64,000 nt of DNA from Cryptomeria japonica (taxonomy: Eukaryota > Streptophyta > Pinopsida > Cupressales > Cupressaceae): positions 570,893,095 through 570,957,094 of the forward strand of contig NC_081405.1 in assembly GCF_030272615.1 (NCBI RefSeq), read 5' to 3'. Below are positions 46,701-58,232 of the stretch, piece by piece. Numbering within the stretch: position 1 is the first letter of the stretch; each line of letters opens with the position of its first letter. The translations under genes and the position numbers were made by a program. Below the pieces are notes generated by a model. The model had not been told where the DNA came from, ran no database searches, and was given only the letters and a program-made list of their open reading frames with translations.

Positions 46701-49380
46701 ACACTAAATCTAACTATAATACTTAACCTAATCCTAATTAAACCCTAATTAAGTCTAATTCTAACCCTAACTCAAATATTCCCCCTAATTAAACTTCAAC
46801 CCTAACCTAAATTTAACCCTAACCATCATTGTGCATGAACCATAAACCCTATTGAACTATAAATCTAACCCTATTTGAACTCTAACCATAAATTAACCCT
46901 AATTTACTTTCTAAACCTAATCCTAAGCATGATCTAAACCTAATCCTAATCATATCCCTAACCCTAATCCTAATGATAACCTAACCATAACCATGAACCC
47001 AAACCCTAACAATAATCATTTATCATAACCCTAAAATGTAACCCTAACCCTAAACCTTGTTACATTAATTATAACACAAAACCTAGCCCTAAATTAACCA
47101 TGATTCTAAGCCTAACCCTAAATCCTAACTATAAACCCTAACCCTAAATCCTAGCCCTAACCCTAAACATCATGTAAACCTACCCCTAACCATTTCTCTA
47201 TTCATAATCCTAAACCCCAACCCTAATCATATTCCTAACCATAACCTTAACCATAAATTAAAACCTAATCCTAACCATAACTATAACCCTAAAACTAACC
47301 CTGATCCTAACCATAATGTAAACCCTTACCATAATCCTAACCCTAACCTTTAACACTAACCCTAATGTAAATATTAACCCTACCCACTATGCAATCCCTA
47401 ACCATAACACTAAACTTTAATCCTCATCCATACCCTAAACCCGAACTATAACCAATTCTAACCCTAGACTTGATTGTAACCCAAATCCTAAACCTAACCC
47501 TAACACTAACTGTGATGTAGAATTATAACCCTAGCCATAAAACTAACCCTAACCATTATCCTAACCCTAGAAATAATCTTAAGAATAACCCTAAGCCTAA
47601 CCCAACAATGATGTAAATCCTAAAGTCAAATAGGTGCTTCGATACTTATTTTATTGCTAACTCTAACTGTAATTAAACCCTAAATAAATTGTAATACTAA
47701 TCCTAACCCTAACCCTAATCAAGATGTAAATCCTAACCCTAATAGTAACCATAATTATTACCTTAAACCTAACTATAACCGAAACCCTAAGACTAACCCT
47801 AATCCTAACAATGATATTAACCCTAACTATCATCCTAATCCTAATCCTAAACCATATCCCAAACCATAACCCTAACCTTAACCATGATTTGAACCCTAAA
47901 CCTAACCATAATCCTAGGCCGTAACCCTATTCATAGTCCTAACAATAACCCTAATAATGGTATAAATTTTAACCATAATGGTAACCCTAAACCTAACCCT
48001 AACCATGATGTAAACACTATCTTTAATCCTAATAGTCACCCTTAACCTTAACCCTAATCATGATGTAAACCATAACCCTAGCTATAATACTAATACATTA
48101 ACCCTAACCCTAACCCAAACCATGATGTAAACTATAACCTTTACCATAGTCCTAACCACAACTCTAAACCATTACCCTTATCATAACCCTTACTCTAACC
48201 CTAACCTAACTTAATCATAATCTTAAACCCTAACACTAAAAATAGGGAATGGCTTTACAACCCTTAGGATGCACCAATCATCTAAACCTAAAAATAAACT
48301 CTAAACCTAACCCTAACCCTAACCCAAAACCCATCCCTAATCTTGAGAGTAAATCTTATCCATAATCCTAAACCTAGCTCTAAACCCTAACCCAAACATA
48401 ACGCTGACCCTATCCCTAATCTTAAACCCTAACCCTAACCATAATCCTCACGCTAACCCTAATCCTAAACTTAACTATAACCATGATGTTAATAATGACC
48501 CTAACCTAAATCCAAACCCTAACCCTAATCCTAACCTTAACTATGACTGTAGCTTGATATAAACCCTAACCCTAACCATAATCCTAACTATGACTGTAAC
48601 CCTAAGCCTAACCATAATCCTAAACCTAACCTTAACATAAACCATGATGTAAACAATACACTTAAGCATAACCCTAATCATAATCCTAACCCTAACCCTA
48701 ATCCTAACTCTAACTAATCACAATCCTAAACCCTAACCCTAACACTAAACTTTACCCTAACCCATATTGAACTTTTATCCTAATCTATTCCAAAACTTAT
48801 TCTATCTCTATTAATATCTCTAACATCAATCTTAACCCTAACCCTAACCTTAAGCCTAACCTAATAATAACCCTAAATCTAACTATATCTCTAACCAAAA
48901 ATGTAATCTAGAACTCCATTAGCAAATGAGATAATATACATATATCGGTTTGAAACATAATCCTATTTTTTACCCCATAACCATAACCTAATTTATCTCT
49001 AATCATAATTTAACCCTAACTCTAATGTAATTGAATAATAACCCTAATTGTAACTCAAATTGAAATATAATACTAACCCTAACTATAATTAAACCCATAT
49101 CATAATCAAACACCGACCTTGTCAATACCTCTAATCTATACCTAATTGAACCCTACCAATAACCTAATCTTACCATAATTGAAACCTAACCATAATGTAA
49201 CCCTAAGCTTAAAAATAACACTCAAATTAAGCCCTAACTACAGCTTGAACCCTAATCTAACCATAATTTAAACACTAGCCCTAACCCTAATCATAAAACT
49301 AACCTGAACCATGATGTAAATCTTATCCCTAACCATAACACTAACCTTAACCCTAACGCTAACCATAACCATAATACTCA
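43720..49380. repeat. Interstitial telomere-like repeat block (degenerate CCCTAA)
   Basis: About 5.6 kb dominated by plus-strand CCCTAA-type words: perfect aaccctaaccctaa runs mixed with one-base variants (aaccataa, aaccttaa, aatcctaa) and longer variants such as aattgaaccctaa and catgatgtaaaccc. The plant telomere unit is CCCTAAA; the 6-base form is commoner here. The densest part is about 46900-48760. Non-telomeric breaks occur at about 44040-44340 and 45740-46050. Orientation is almost uniform, with a short reversed patch (ggattagggttag) at 45697-45715. No gene. Confidence 0.95.
45720..45910 (+). repeat. Telomere-like block boundary repeat, copy 1
   Basis: Shares aatagtctaaatagatatata, tttcatatatct, ataatttattttaataaaaa and ccatgttg in order with 49430-49640. 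In both places it directly follows a telomere-like run. Confidence 0.8.
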
Positions 49381-49429
49381 TGATTAAATACAGTTTTATA
49401 TTATCATTAAATAAAGTTTAATATATCTT

Positions 49430-49640
49430 AGATTTTAGTATTTTCTTTGATCTTGCAACACATATATATTCTAAAAAATAGTCTAAATAGATATATAAAA
49501 TTTCATATATCTTTGCGTAATAATATAATAATATAATTTATTTTAATAAAAACATACTATATAATATTATATAGTTCTATTTTGAATTTTTTTAATGTTT
49601 CCCATGTTGCGCTACGATTGCTACTAGCTTACATATATTT
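49430..49640 (+). repeat. Telomere-like block boundary repeat, copy 2
   Basis: Counterpart of 45720-45910, at the right end of the block and leading directly into the palindrome. Confidence 0.8.
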
Positions 49641-49796
49641 GATTTTAATCAAATATATATATAATACGCCGAGAGATATCCTTCTCGAGGCACCTATTTT
49701 TATCATGTACCCCAAACTCTAATAGGTGCCTCGAGAAGGATATCTCTCGGCATATTATATATATATTTGATTAAAATCAAATATATGTAAGCTAGT
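49629..49796. repeat. Large palindrome (arms about 72 bp, loop about 22 bp)
   Basis: The left arm starts agcttacatatatttgattt and passes through cgccgagagatatccttctc to gaggcacctatt. The right arm is the near-perfect reverse complement, aataggtgcctcgagaagg to catatatgtaagct, with only a few mismatches. The loop is around tatcatgtaccccaaactc. Each arm itself holds a shorter palindrome (tttgattttaatcaaa). It ends exactly at the right junction with X2. Confidence 0.92.
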
Positions 49797-49871
49797 TTTA
49801 GATAGAATATAGGCAAGTGTTTCACTTCTTCACATATACTGTTATACTTTTCTTCTTCTACATACAGCTCT

Positions 49872-50403
49872 TGATGGCCAGCGGTACCGTGCTTTGTGCT
49901 ACTAATAAAAACAGAGTACTGAGATGCAATATATTTCAGGATTCCAGCTTAATGATCGATACGAATGAAGTATGTTCCTTTAATGGGTGCTCTCTATTTG
50001 TGTTTATACTGTGGGATTTTTATATTTAATTCTCTGTAATGTCATGGATGGGTTCTAAAGGAAACTGAATTTTTGCATTGTCATGGATGAGTTCTTTAGA
50101 AAATGGTTTATATCATGAATATGTTCAAGAATATTTTTTTCATGTTATTTTTAGTTTGGTGAGGTATCATGTTGAATGCAAGGCACAAAAGGGGCTGAAG
50201 GAAAGATGGGCTAGCTTGGAAGAAAGAAATCAACCCCATGGGCTGCTCTTAAGTGTCTCAGTATTCCTCTTCAAGCAGATTCTCTGTATAAGAATGGTAA
50301 GTATGCATATAATCCAGCATAAAGTGATTTGTGTTCTCTTAATAGTGTTGCCTTTCTATCAAGATCAATGTGCTTATAACTCAAATTTATGTGGAGAATT
50401 TTA
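49872..50403 (+). pseudogene. Spliced-gene scrap (X2 copy)
   Basis: Counterpart of 18095-18720. It keeps MASGTVLCA, the acceptor atttcag followed by DSSLMIDTNEV, and the later exon-like KAQKGLKERWASLEERNQ with the donor after ATG. About 100 bp around the first donor is missing. Confidence 0.35.
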
Positions 50404-50955
50404 ACAGCTACTACATATGTATTTGCTCATAGTCATGGTAGTGCCAAAATCGAAACCACACTTCTGAAGGAAAAATGAGAGTTGTTGATTATCAAAAGAA
50501 AATGGAAATACATGTATCTACCATGAAGAAGAATTTTATTATCTTAGATTATTTTTTTGCATTATCAATTATTTTAGATGGTACCATCTTACATGAAGTC
50601 TAGTTGGATCTGTATTGCAACAAAATTTCACTTGTAAATAAAATTGCCCTGCTCTTTTCCTTCTGCAGAAGAGGCTGTTTTGTTTCATTTTTTGTAGTCA
50701 TACATGCTTTCAAATGTTATTTCACTCTTTTAATCATTAGAAAAATTAATGTTTATATGGACCAGGTAAGGAGGCAGGCAGGTCACATTTGAATTGACAG
50801 ACATACACATCCATACTGGATCCTACTCCTATAATTAATATGTGAACTCATTCCTGGTTCCAATTCTAAATTTATAGGACATGTTATACTTAAATCAGAA
50901 AACTGATTTTAATTTTGATGTTTAGGAGTGATGATTAGATGATGTTAAACATCTC
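50404..50955. other. No gene seen
   Basis: Collinear with 18721-19270, including the conserved cttctgcag. Confidence 0.45.
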
Positions 50956-50957
50956 AA

Positions 50958-51058
50958 TTAAAAATGGGTTGGTCTTATAATAGTCAATAGTTCAATAGTA
51001 TTCTAACAGCAAATTGAATGTCATAGGTTTGAATTTTAACTAGTTCATGAAAAGTTCA
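50958..51058 (+). repeat. SINE-like unit 1 in X2, degenerate
   Basis: Counterpart of 19275-19375, with the same A-box-like and B-box-like words. Confidence 0.45.
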
Positions 51059-51112
51059 ATATCGACCAGAGTCTCAAGCATTCTGGTGTTGAAAATACAT
51101 CAGATCTGAACT

Positions 51113-51225
51113 AGAGATGGTCTGGTCCTATAAAAACCAATAGCTCAGTAGTGGAGCACTCTAATAACTACTAGATGGTTTAGATTCCAATCCTAATTGA
51201 TTTATAAAAAAATAAAATAAATCAA
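51113..51225 (+). repeat. SINE-like unit 2 in X2
   Basis: The best preserved unit. A box tagctcagtagtggagc (51141-51157) fits the tRNA consensus better than the X1 copy does, and B box ggtttagattcc follows at 51177-51188, with an A-rich tail. Confidence 0.6.
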
Positions 51226-51759
51226 TAAAGATTATCAAACAACAAAAATATAACATTAAAAAATACATTTCAAAAATTAAAAAATAAATAATAATACATA
51301 TTACGAATTAAAAAAAAACTCAAAAAAATTGAAGCATAAAAGATTAAAAGACTGAAGACAAATTGAAGGTGTAATACTCAAGAGAACTGTAAAGACTAAC
51401 TAATCGGACTTTTTTTTAAAGACTGAGCCTAGCTCAAAAGAATCCATCAAGTATTCCTGAAGAGCCTCATCCAATTCCATTGTCCTTTTATCCAAATTAA
51501 AAAGAGGCAAGTTAGACAATTGCAGAAGCTCGCTTGTTATATTGTTAGCTTTTACAACTTGAAACGCTTTAAAGGAAATTAAGTTTAATGTAAAAGGTAA
51601 TTTGGAATTTATTTCTAAGATTGGAATGGAGGTAAGTAGTGTTGGGGACAAAAGAAATAAAATCCCTCCCTATTATTAAGCATGCGATGAATGAATGGAT
51701 CTGTTTTAAGTAAAGATTTGTTGATTTCTGTGACTTTAAATGTATATAGCTAGTAAAGA
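51226..51759 (-). other. Decayed coding scrap of unknown origin (X2 copy)
   Basis: The minus strand at 51400-51651 (83 residues) reads NLISFKAFQVVKANNITSEL, LPLFNLDKRTMELDEAL and YLMDSFEL. Counterpart of 19561-20069; more complete here. Not recognised. Confidence 0.35.
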
Positions 51760-52545
51760 ATTAATTGTGTATAGATTATTCTCCATTCTTGAATATCGAT
51801 CAAAAGAGAATGGTAGTTCTATACAGAGGTCCTTTATTGATTTAACTTTTGATATAGCTATTAAAGTTAACCCCTATCTTTCTGTTTTACCTATATCAAT
51901 TGTAGCTATTGGTAATGTTAATCCTTGGGATTTATGTATGGTAATCACCCAGGCAACAGATAGTGGAATTTGTCTATGATTACCTAGGGATATTGGTGTT
52001 ATAGGTATACTTTTCGGGTCATATTTGTTCCAAGGTGGGTCATTGTAATTATCAAACCGAACAACTACATACAAAGTTAAATCTGGTGGCTTAGAACTAG
52101 TTGTGTATACAATATCTAGCACCTCTCCAAGTGATCCATTGAGAAGGCCTGGTTGTATCCATAGGTTTTTTGTTAACATTGTTCGTTGGCCTCTACATAG
52201 TAGGAGTTCATGGGGAAGTTGGTTAGCATCATTATCAGCATTTGGATTTATGTGTGTTTTGATTGCAACACTAAGTGCAACAGGAAGATTTAGTAGTCTA
52301 ACCATTTTTTTGTTGTGCATTGTAACTAAATGATTAGTGGAGTATAGGTGCATTTCTTTGTCAAATTTTTTTTCTTCATCAATAGATAGTAGTTTTCTTG
52401 TACGGTTCATTAGTAATTCCCAATCTTGTTCAATTGGTTGTGCATCACGCATGTTTTATAATATTCAATGGAAGACAATTTGATCTTGAGAATCACCTTA
52501 TTGACGAAATATTGTTTGAAGTGTCACACTTGTAGTCAACAAAAA
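51760..52545 (-). pseudogene. PIF1/Helitron-type helicase C-terminal fragment (X2 copy)
   Basis: A 192-residue clean stretch (51874-52452) holds EQDWELLMNRTRKLLSIDEE, AIKTHINPNADNDANQLP, NGSLGEVLDIVY, SVAWVITIHKSQGLTL and TIDIGKTER. Then a TAG replaces the Gln codon (CAG) that X1 keeps, after which GLTLIAISK, SIKDLC and PFSFDRYSRM continue in the same frame. Three further stops lie upstream of 52452. The HKSQG box (helicase motif VI region) is intact. The N-terminal ATPase half is absent. Confidence 0.8.
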
Positions 52546-52559
52546 AATTAATCCTAAGG

Positions 52560-53080
52560 CCTTACGATCGACTATGAGTAGTTACATCTACTTTATCGTA
52601 TACCCGTTTTGTTGTTCTAATGTTCACGTGGGTTATCTTTCCTTACAATCCATACTAAATCTTTTCCCTCTGTCTAAATATTCAATTTAAAAACATAAAT
52701 ATATATATTGAGTTGGGACCGACACTTAGATCAAAATTTTGGCTCTATATGAAGACTGTTAAAGTGACCCCCCTTTAGAATAGTAGGCCATTCCCTTCGT
52801 AACCCTACCTTGAGTTGAGCCCTTTCAAACATCATTGTCTGGTGAATATGACTGGCAAAGTGACGCGATAGGTGAAAGGCTAACATTTCAGGAGGGGTTG
52901 GGAGCCCCTAAAATTCTATGGGTACCGATCAAGGAACCACTCTCATGCTAAGAATCATTCCACTACAAATAGAACCTCTGGGTTTGTCTAGGGGGGTTCT
53001 CTTTCTCTAGTTGAATCTTGATCCCGATCTGCTTTCGACGTGCGAACTAGAATTTCCTCTGCCTTCGCTGGCTCTGTCCC
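52560..53080. other. Possible mitochondrial-derived insert (X2 copy)
   Basis: Counterpart of 20870-21350. It extends slightly further (ctgccttcgctggctctgtc) before the junction, so X2 preserves more of this end. Confidence 0.3.
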
Positions 53081-53084
53081 ATCA

Positions 53085-53190
53085 ATTCTTCAAATATTTG
53101 ATTCCACCAGTCTCGAAAAGTGAGAAGCTAGCTTGAGATGATGGAAATTATTCAAATATTTGATTCCACCAGTCTCGAAAAGTGAAGGCT
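53085..53190. repeat. Short direct duplication at the X2 deletion/insertion junction
   Basis: ttcaaatatttgattccacc plus agtctcgaaaagtga occurs twice about 56 bp apart. X1 has the element once (about 22374-22410). Confidence 0.75.
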
Positions 53191-53214
53191 AAAAAGAATC
53201 ATTAACAAAAGCTT

Positions 53215-53424
53215 CATAGTCTTATAAATCCTCGCCCTAAATTTAGATTAAGTTACCATCATTTGTTTGACCTTTGATTTTTCCTTAACGAAGATCATTG
53301 GTTTGAATTCTATAAAATCATATTATGTGACCCTTTATCTTATAGTAAAAACGTGCATTTTTTCTTTTGTTTTTACTTGACTATTTATTATCCCTTCTAA
53401 ATATAGTTCTTTCTCCTATTCGAA
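53215..53424 (-). pseudogene. Ty1/Copia gag fragment remnant (X2 copy)
   Basis: Only the zinc-knuckle end survives, with the same Cys-to-Tyr change as X1. The rest is removed by a deletion whose X1 equivalent (22673-23068) is bordered by ctatt words. Confidence 0.55.
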
Positions 53425-55905
53425 TCCAATAGCTTATTTTCATTTATAGGCACCTTTTCCTTTCCACTTACTATTTCCCATAATATTTTATTCATTAGTT
53501 TCATTTGTATTTTAAGTCATCATACATGGAAATTGAATCCATAATATTTGTCTAATGGAATCTCCATAAAAATAAATATAATTTTTATCAATCCAAAAAA
53601 AATTCTTATCAAGAAACTACACAAATCTCTAATATTATTTACTATAAAATAACCTCAAGTACTGTTACAACCAAGAAAAAAAATTAGCATATGATATTTG
53701 ACAACCTCTCTTCTTTGATACACCTCACTATCATTGTGTAGCTATGAAAAATATTGTCAAATACTCTCTCCTAAATCTTTCACTCACTATTGTACCATGC
53801 CAACAAGAGGTAGACCTATTATAGCCGTTCTACTTTAAAATTTCTACTATCTAGAGGGAGTGAGAAAATAATAGCATTTTGGAAAGAAACATATGTATTT
53901 GAACACAACATCAAGTTTTAATATAGCTATTACCTCCAAACTCTTTTCACCTATCACGAACTTTAAGAAAAATCATAAGGAAGATAATTTGAAATTTCTA
54001 GTTCAACCAAGTAAACAAAGTAATAAAACAAACCCAAGCTTGTTGTTAGAAAATCTTATAACCAACTTTTCCATTGATTAATATTCATCACACAAGACAC
54101 AAACATTGTTTAGCAATGAATGTGATTTTCCATGCCCTTCTTTGTCTTCAAATGTCTTAATAATCCTTCACATAGGTATGTTAAAATAGTGCCTTTTGTA
54201 TGTTCTAAATACTCATTGTTTGTATTTTTCATTGCATTTTAGCATCTCACTATCATTTTTAATGTCATTCTTTGATTTGTTTGGCCATAATATTTAATGG
54301 TAACCTTCCTTATTGGTTGTCTTGAAGAAGCATTGTCTTTCATAGTACTTGTGTTCCTTTGATTTTGGCTTGAAGAGTCTCCTATAGCATATCAACCTTC
54401 TCTATTTAATGGAATTGCTCAGATAGTTATCTCAAGTCATAACTAATTCTTGAAGGGTTCATAATTGCACTAAGACTGCTAGAACTACTTCAAAATCCCT
54501 CCACATTGTTAGGCCTTGAAGTTATGTTTACATTATTCAATCAAGTGATGAATTAAACCCCTTTAGTGGTTGCATGATAGAGTCTAACTATTCATATGAA
54601 CTTCAAGAAGTAAAAATGGTTGGAACTCATTTTAAGTAAACAAAACTTATTTACCTATTTGGCAATTTCAACTCATATTAAGATATCATTAGAGATTCTA
54701 AGAATACACTTTGATGGCCCATGACAGTGATATGACTGCTACATAAATAAATTTCAAGCCCCTCTTATGCCTTTGAATTGATTCATGATGATGCAAGTAA
54801 GCAAAAAAGTATTTGCATGATATTTTGATTGATCACGGAGCTTTCTAGTATACCTTAAACTACGGTATTGACTAATCAAAACTCATTGATCCCACTATTA
54901 CTCTATTTTAGACTTGCTTTGGGTGGGGATATTGGCTCCTACAAGGTCATTTTGCTTATTCTTCATCATACTATGACTTATTTTCTCATTGTGCTTCCTC
55001 ATCATTAAAGCTTTCTCTATTTACTTTGCTTCTCTTATTGATCATTGTCATGGTTTTTGTTCTAACAAGATTTCAGACAAATCTTGAGCTACTTCTATCA
55101 TTTGACTATGACTACTATAATAGTCCAAGGAAATCCTACAACTACTCCTTGGTCACTATGTATGAATGTAAATACTCTATCTTCATTAGGCACAAATATC
55201 ATTGTTTTGTCCTCATGAAACCTTATTTCCATCTCACTACTTTTTTAAAAATATTTCATTGCACTTTTGTGAGATTTCAAATTACTGTATTTTCGAGGTT
55301 TATGGCATCTTTTTCCTTACCTTGCACTTCCTATCATTTAACTACCCTATTAACAACCCCCATGTTCATTAATTTCTTTGAGAATTCTCATTATACTCTT
55401 TGCAATATGGATTGTGAGGTTGTAGCATTTGATCTCTTTTGGTAATAGTATTGTTACAATTCTGACATAGTCTTTCATTTTTAGTGTTTTGTCTTCGATA
55501 GAGATTGTTCTTTTTTCCTATCTGATAGCTTGTACAGTATTTTGTGACTGATTCTAGATTGTGTTTGTGCCTTGAAACGGAAACCTTGAATATTTTTTTT
55601 GAATGTGTTGTACTTAAGTCTATCAACTCACTTTAATAGAAGTCTCAAAAGATGCAAGGTTGTTCCTTAATATTCCTTGGGTTCTTACAAATGCAACCTT
55701 TCCATTTCTTTATGTGTGATTTTGAATAATCAAGAACAAGATCTATAGCTTTAATCACTGCTCTATACATGTTCTTGAGGTCTGAAATAATACTTCAAGA
55801 TGCTCTTTTCATGGTGCATGCATAGTGTTGCTCTGTCTTTATTGTATTTTGATAGTGATTTTGTTCTTATCTTCTAACCAATCCTTCAATCTCAACCCTT
55901 CAATC
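53425..55905. other. Unassigned AT-rich part of X2
   Basis: Collinear with 23069-25560. A minus frame at 55369-55626 contains HNLESVTKYCTSYQIGKK and CQNCNNTITKRDQML. No family recognised. Confidence 0.4.
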
Positions 55906-57669
55906 TAGATCTGTTATCTCTCTTGTTGTACTTTTGCCATCCAGATCATATACATTTACCTTCTTTATTATTCAACAAATCATTTTGTAAAATCAAATCT
56001 TGTTGAAAGAGGATCATATTTTATATTTATATTGAAGAGTTTTCCAAATAGTAAAGTCATTATAATTTATAATTGTCGATCTTCTTGGCATTAGTAGTCA
56101 AAAATTTTTAAATGAAACTTTAATTGGTTTGCATGTCATTATGAAATAGATGTTCTTTTTTCTTCTATTGCTTGTCAATTATGAAATATATTCATTTTCA
56201 GCTAAATTAGTTACACCTTATTTCTTTTTACTTGTTTTCTGCCCTGTTTGGTTAAACTTAAAATATATATTTAGAACTTGCGTTGTGTATGAAAATTTTT
56301 GCATCACAATGGGTAATGACATGTACCATATATTTAATTGGATCATGAAAGTTTAATTTTTTTGTGCATAATTATGACCTAGACCTACTTGTTTCCGCTC
56401 TTGCTTGGCAGTTACAAATTTTCAGCTCAATTAGTTACATCATTTTCCTTATTACTCACTATTTATTGAAAGTAACTACTTAGAATATACTTCTTGTATC
56501 AATCATTAGGTAATGCCATATATGAGATACTATTATTCCATGTAGGATCTGTTTAAATTTATGCTCAATCATTGGTTGATTGTTGTTAATCAAAAGTGTA
56601 ATAAGAGGATTGGGTTTACTTGTTTCCCTTTCCATTGGTTGAATAGGGAATCTACTTAAGCATCTTTCTTCAAAGCCAAAATAGGTGAAACAAAGAAGCT
56701 CATGTTACAGGATTCAACCATGACTACCCCCAGTACCAATGCTGCAGACAATGGAACTAAGGATTCACACCCAACCTCATCTACCTTTGAATAAAAAAAT
56801 TATTTCATCAATGTCTCAAAGGTCTATTGTTGCACATCATTGGCATGATCTTTAGATTGGTAAGGTCAATCTTCTTTTTGATCATTTCTCTTTATATGAA
56901 CATCTGATTAATACTCTAGCTGAGATATTGGCACATTAAGATGTTTTCCTATACAGTCTTATTATAGTAGCATTCAATTATAGGGTAATGTTGGATGGTG
57001 TGGATAATGTCAAAGTTGTGTATGCTAATGATAACTCAATGTTTGCCAAATATAATTCATATGTGTGAATAAGTTGAAGGCTGGGACTATTTAAACTGCA
57101 TGTGTACCATTAACTTCTAATGGTAAACACTTTGTTTGCCAAAAAACAACTTTTAATGCAAATCTCTATGGGATTCCTAGAATCTAACTCCTTTCTGTTA
57201 TCCCCTGATTTCCAATAATTGTCTGGTTTAAAAAAATATGGGTGGTCTTTGTCTTGTGGTATCTTCACATATTCTTTTTAGACCAGGAAGGAAGTTCATT
57301 TTAATGTTGTTTCTCATGTCCCTGTAAGACATGAATTATTGGTAATTCACAGTTTTGCTTTGTTTTTATATTTGAATACATCATTTTAACCCCTTTATGT
57401 TGAACATTTGGATGCATTGTATAAGTACATATTGCATTGTGTAACTTCATTCTTTCTTTCTTTAGTCTTTGGGGTTGTATGCCTTCCTCCTGTTCAAATT
57501 CTTTGGCAGATGTTATTCTTGAATAAATGATTGTCTAAATAAATCTACTTGAAAATATACTCCACAAACATGTCGGTTCTGGCTAGAGAACCTTCCAATC
57601 ATTCAATGTTTAAGTTGTTACTTGATCCTGGTGGTAGCAACAATTATTTGCATACTTCTTGACTTAATA

Positions 57670-58145
57670 CTAAAGAAACCTTCCCATCATTCTCTCACTG
57701 AATGAGCGATCATGATCGCAGTTGGAAGAGTCCCACCCAGGAAAAATCGAATGTCTACCCAGCAAACATTCGACAAGATTTCTGTATGCCCGATGGCATT
57801 CTCTCGTCGGATGAGCAGTCATGGCCACCGTCGTAAGAGTCCTGGGTACCATTGGAATTCTGATGCCGGTCAATGAAACACCCCACAAGGATGTTGTATG
57901 TCCAACAACATTATCTCTATGGATGGGTATCGGAATTCTGACGTCCACTGAGGAAACATCTGACGAGAATGTTGTATGGCCAACGACATTCTCTCACTCG
58001 ATGAGCGGTCATGGCCACCGTCGAAAGAGTCCCGGGTGCCATAAAAATTTGTTGTATGACTGGTGACATTCTCTCATCGAATGAGTGATCATGGCCACCT
58101 TCAGAAGAGTCTTGGGTGCTATCAGAATGTTTGACTACAAGTTTT
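57670..58145. repeat. Diverged tandem repeat (about 80-110 bp unit)
   Basis: The block cattctctc-(a/g)-tcgatgagcggtcatggcc followed by agagtcccgggtgcc recurs four to five times (starts near 57690, 57798, 57908, 57988, 58068). It is richer in GC than the surrounding DNA. Confidence 0.75.
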
Positions 58146-58232
58146 TGACGGCTGCGTTTATTGGCAGTCTGACAAATAATAGTTGGAATTCCGACAAATG
58201 ACTGTCGAAATTGATCCCCAAATGTACTAGTG

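Larger units (their letters stand above)
41485..49796. other. 8.3 kb segment present only in X2
   Basis: The left junction is inside ctaatta at 41484 and the right junction is before ttttagatagaatatagg at 49797. In X1 only about 237 bp of different sequence (17785-18021) separates the same flanks. Contents in order: tetraspanin 5' fragment, GA-rich DNA, second tetraspanin 5' fragment, AT-rich DNA, telomere-like block, boundary repeat, large palindrome. Confidence 0.85.

Noticed and set aside
43720-49380. Chromosome end (true telomere)
   Set aside because: The array is degenerate, interrupted by other DNA, and followed on both sides by tens of kilobases of ordinary duplicated sequence. It is interstitial.
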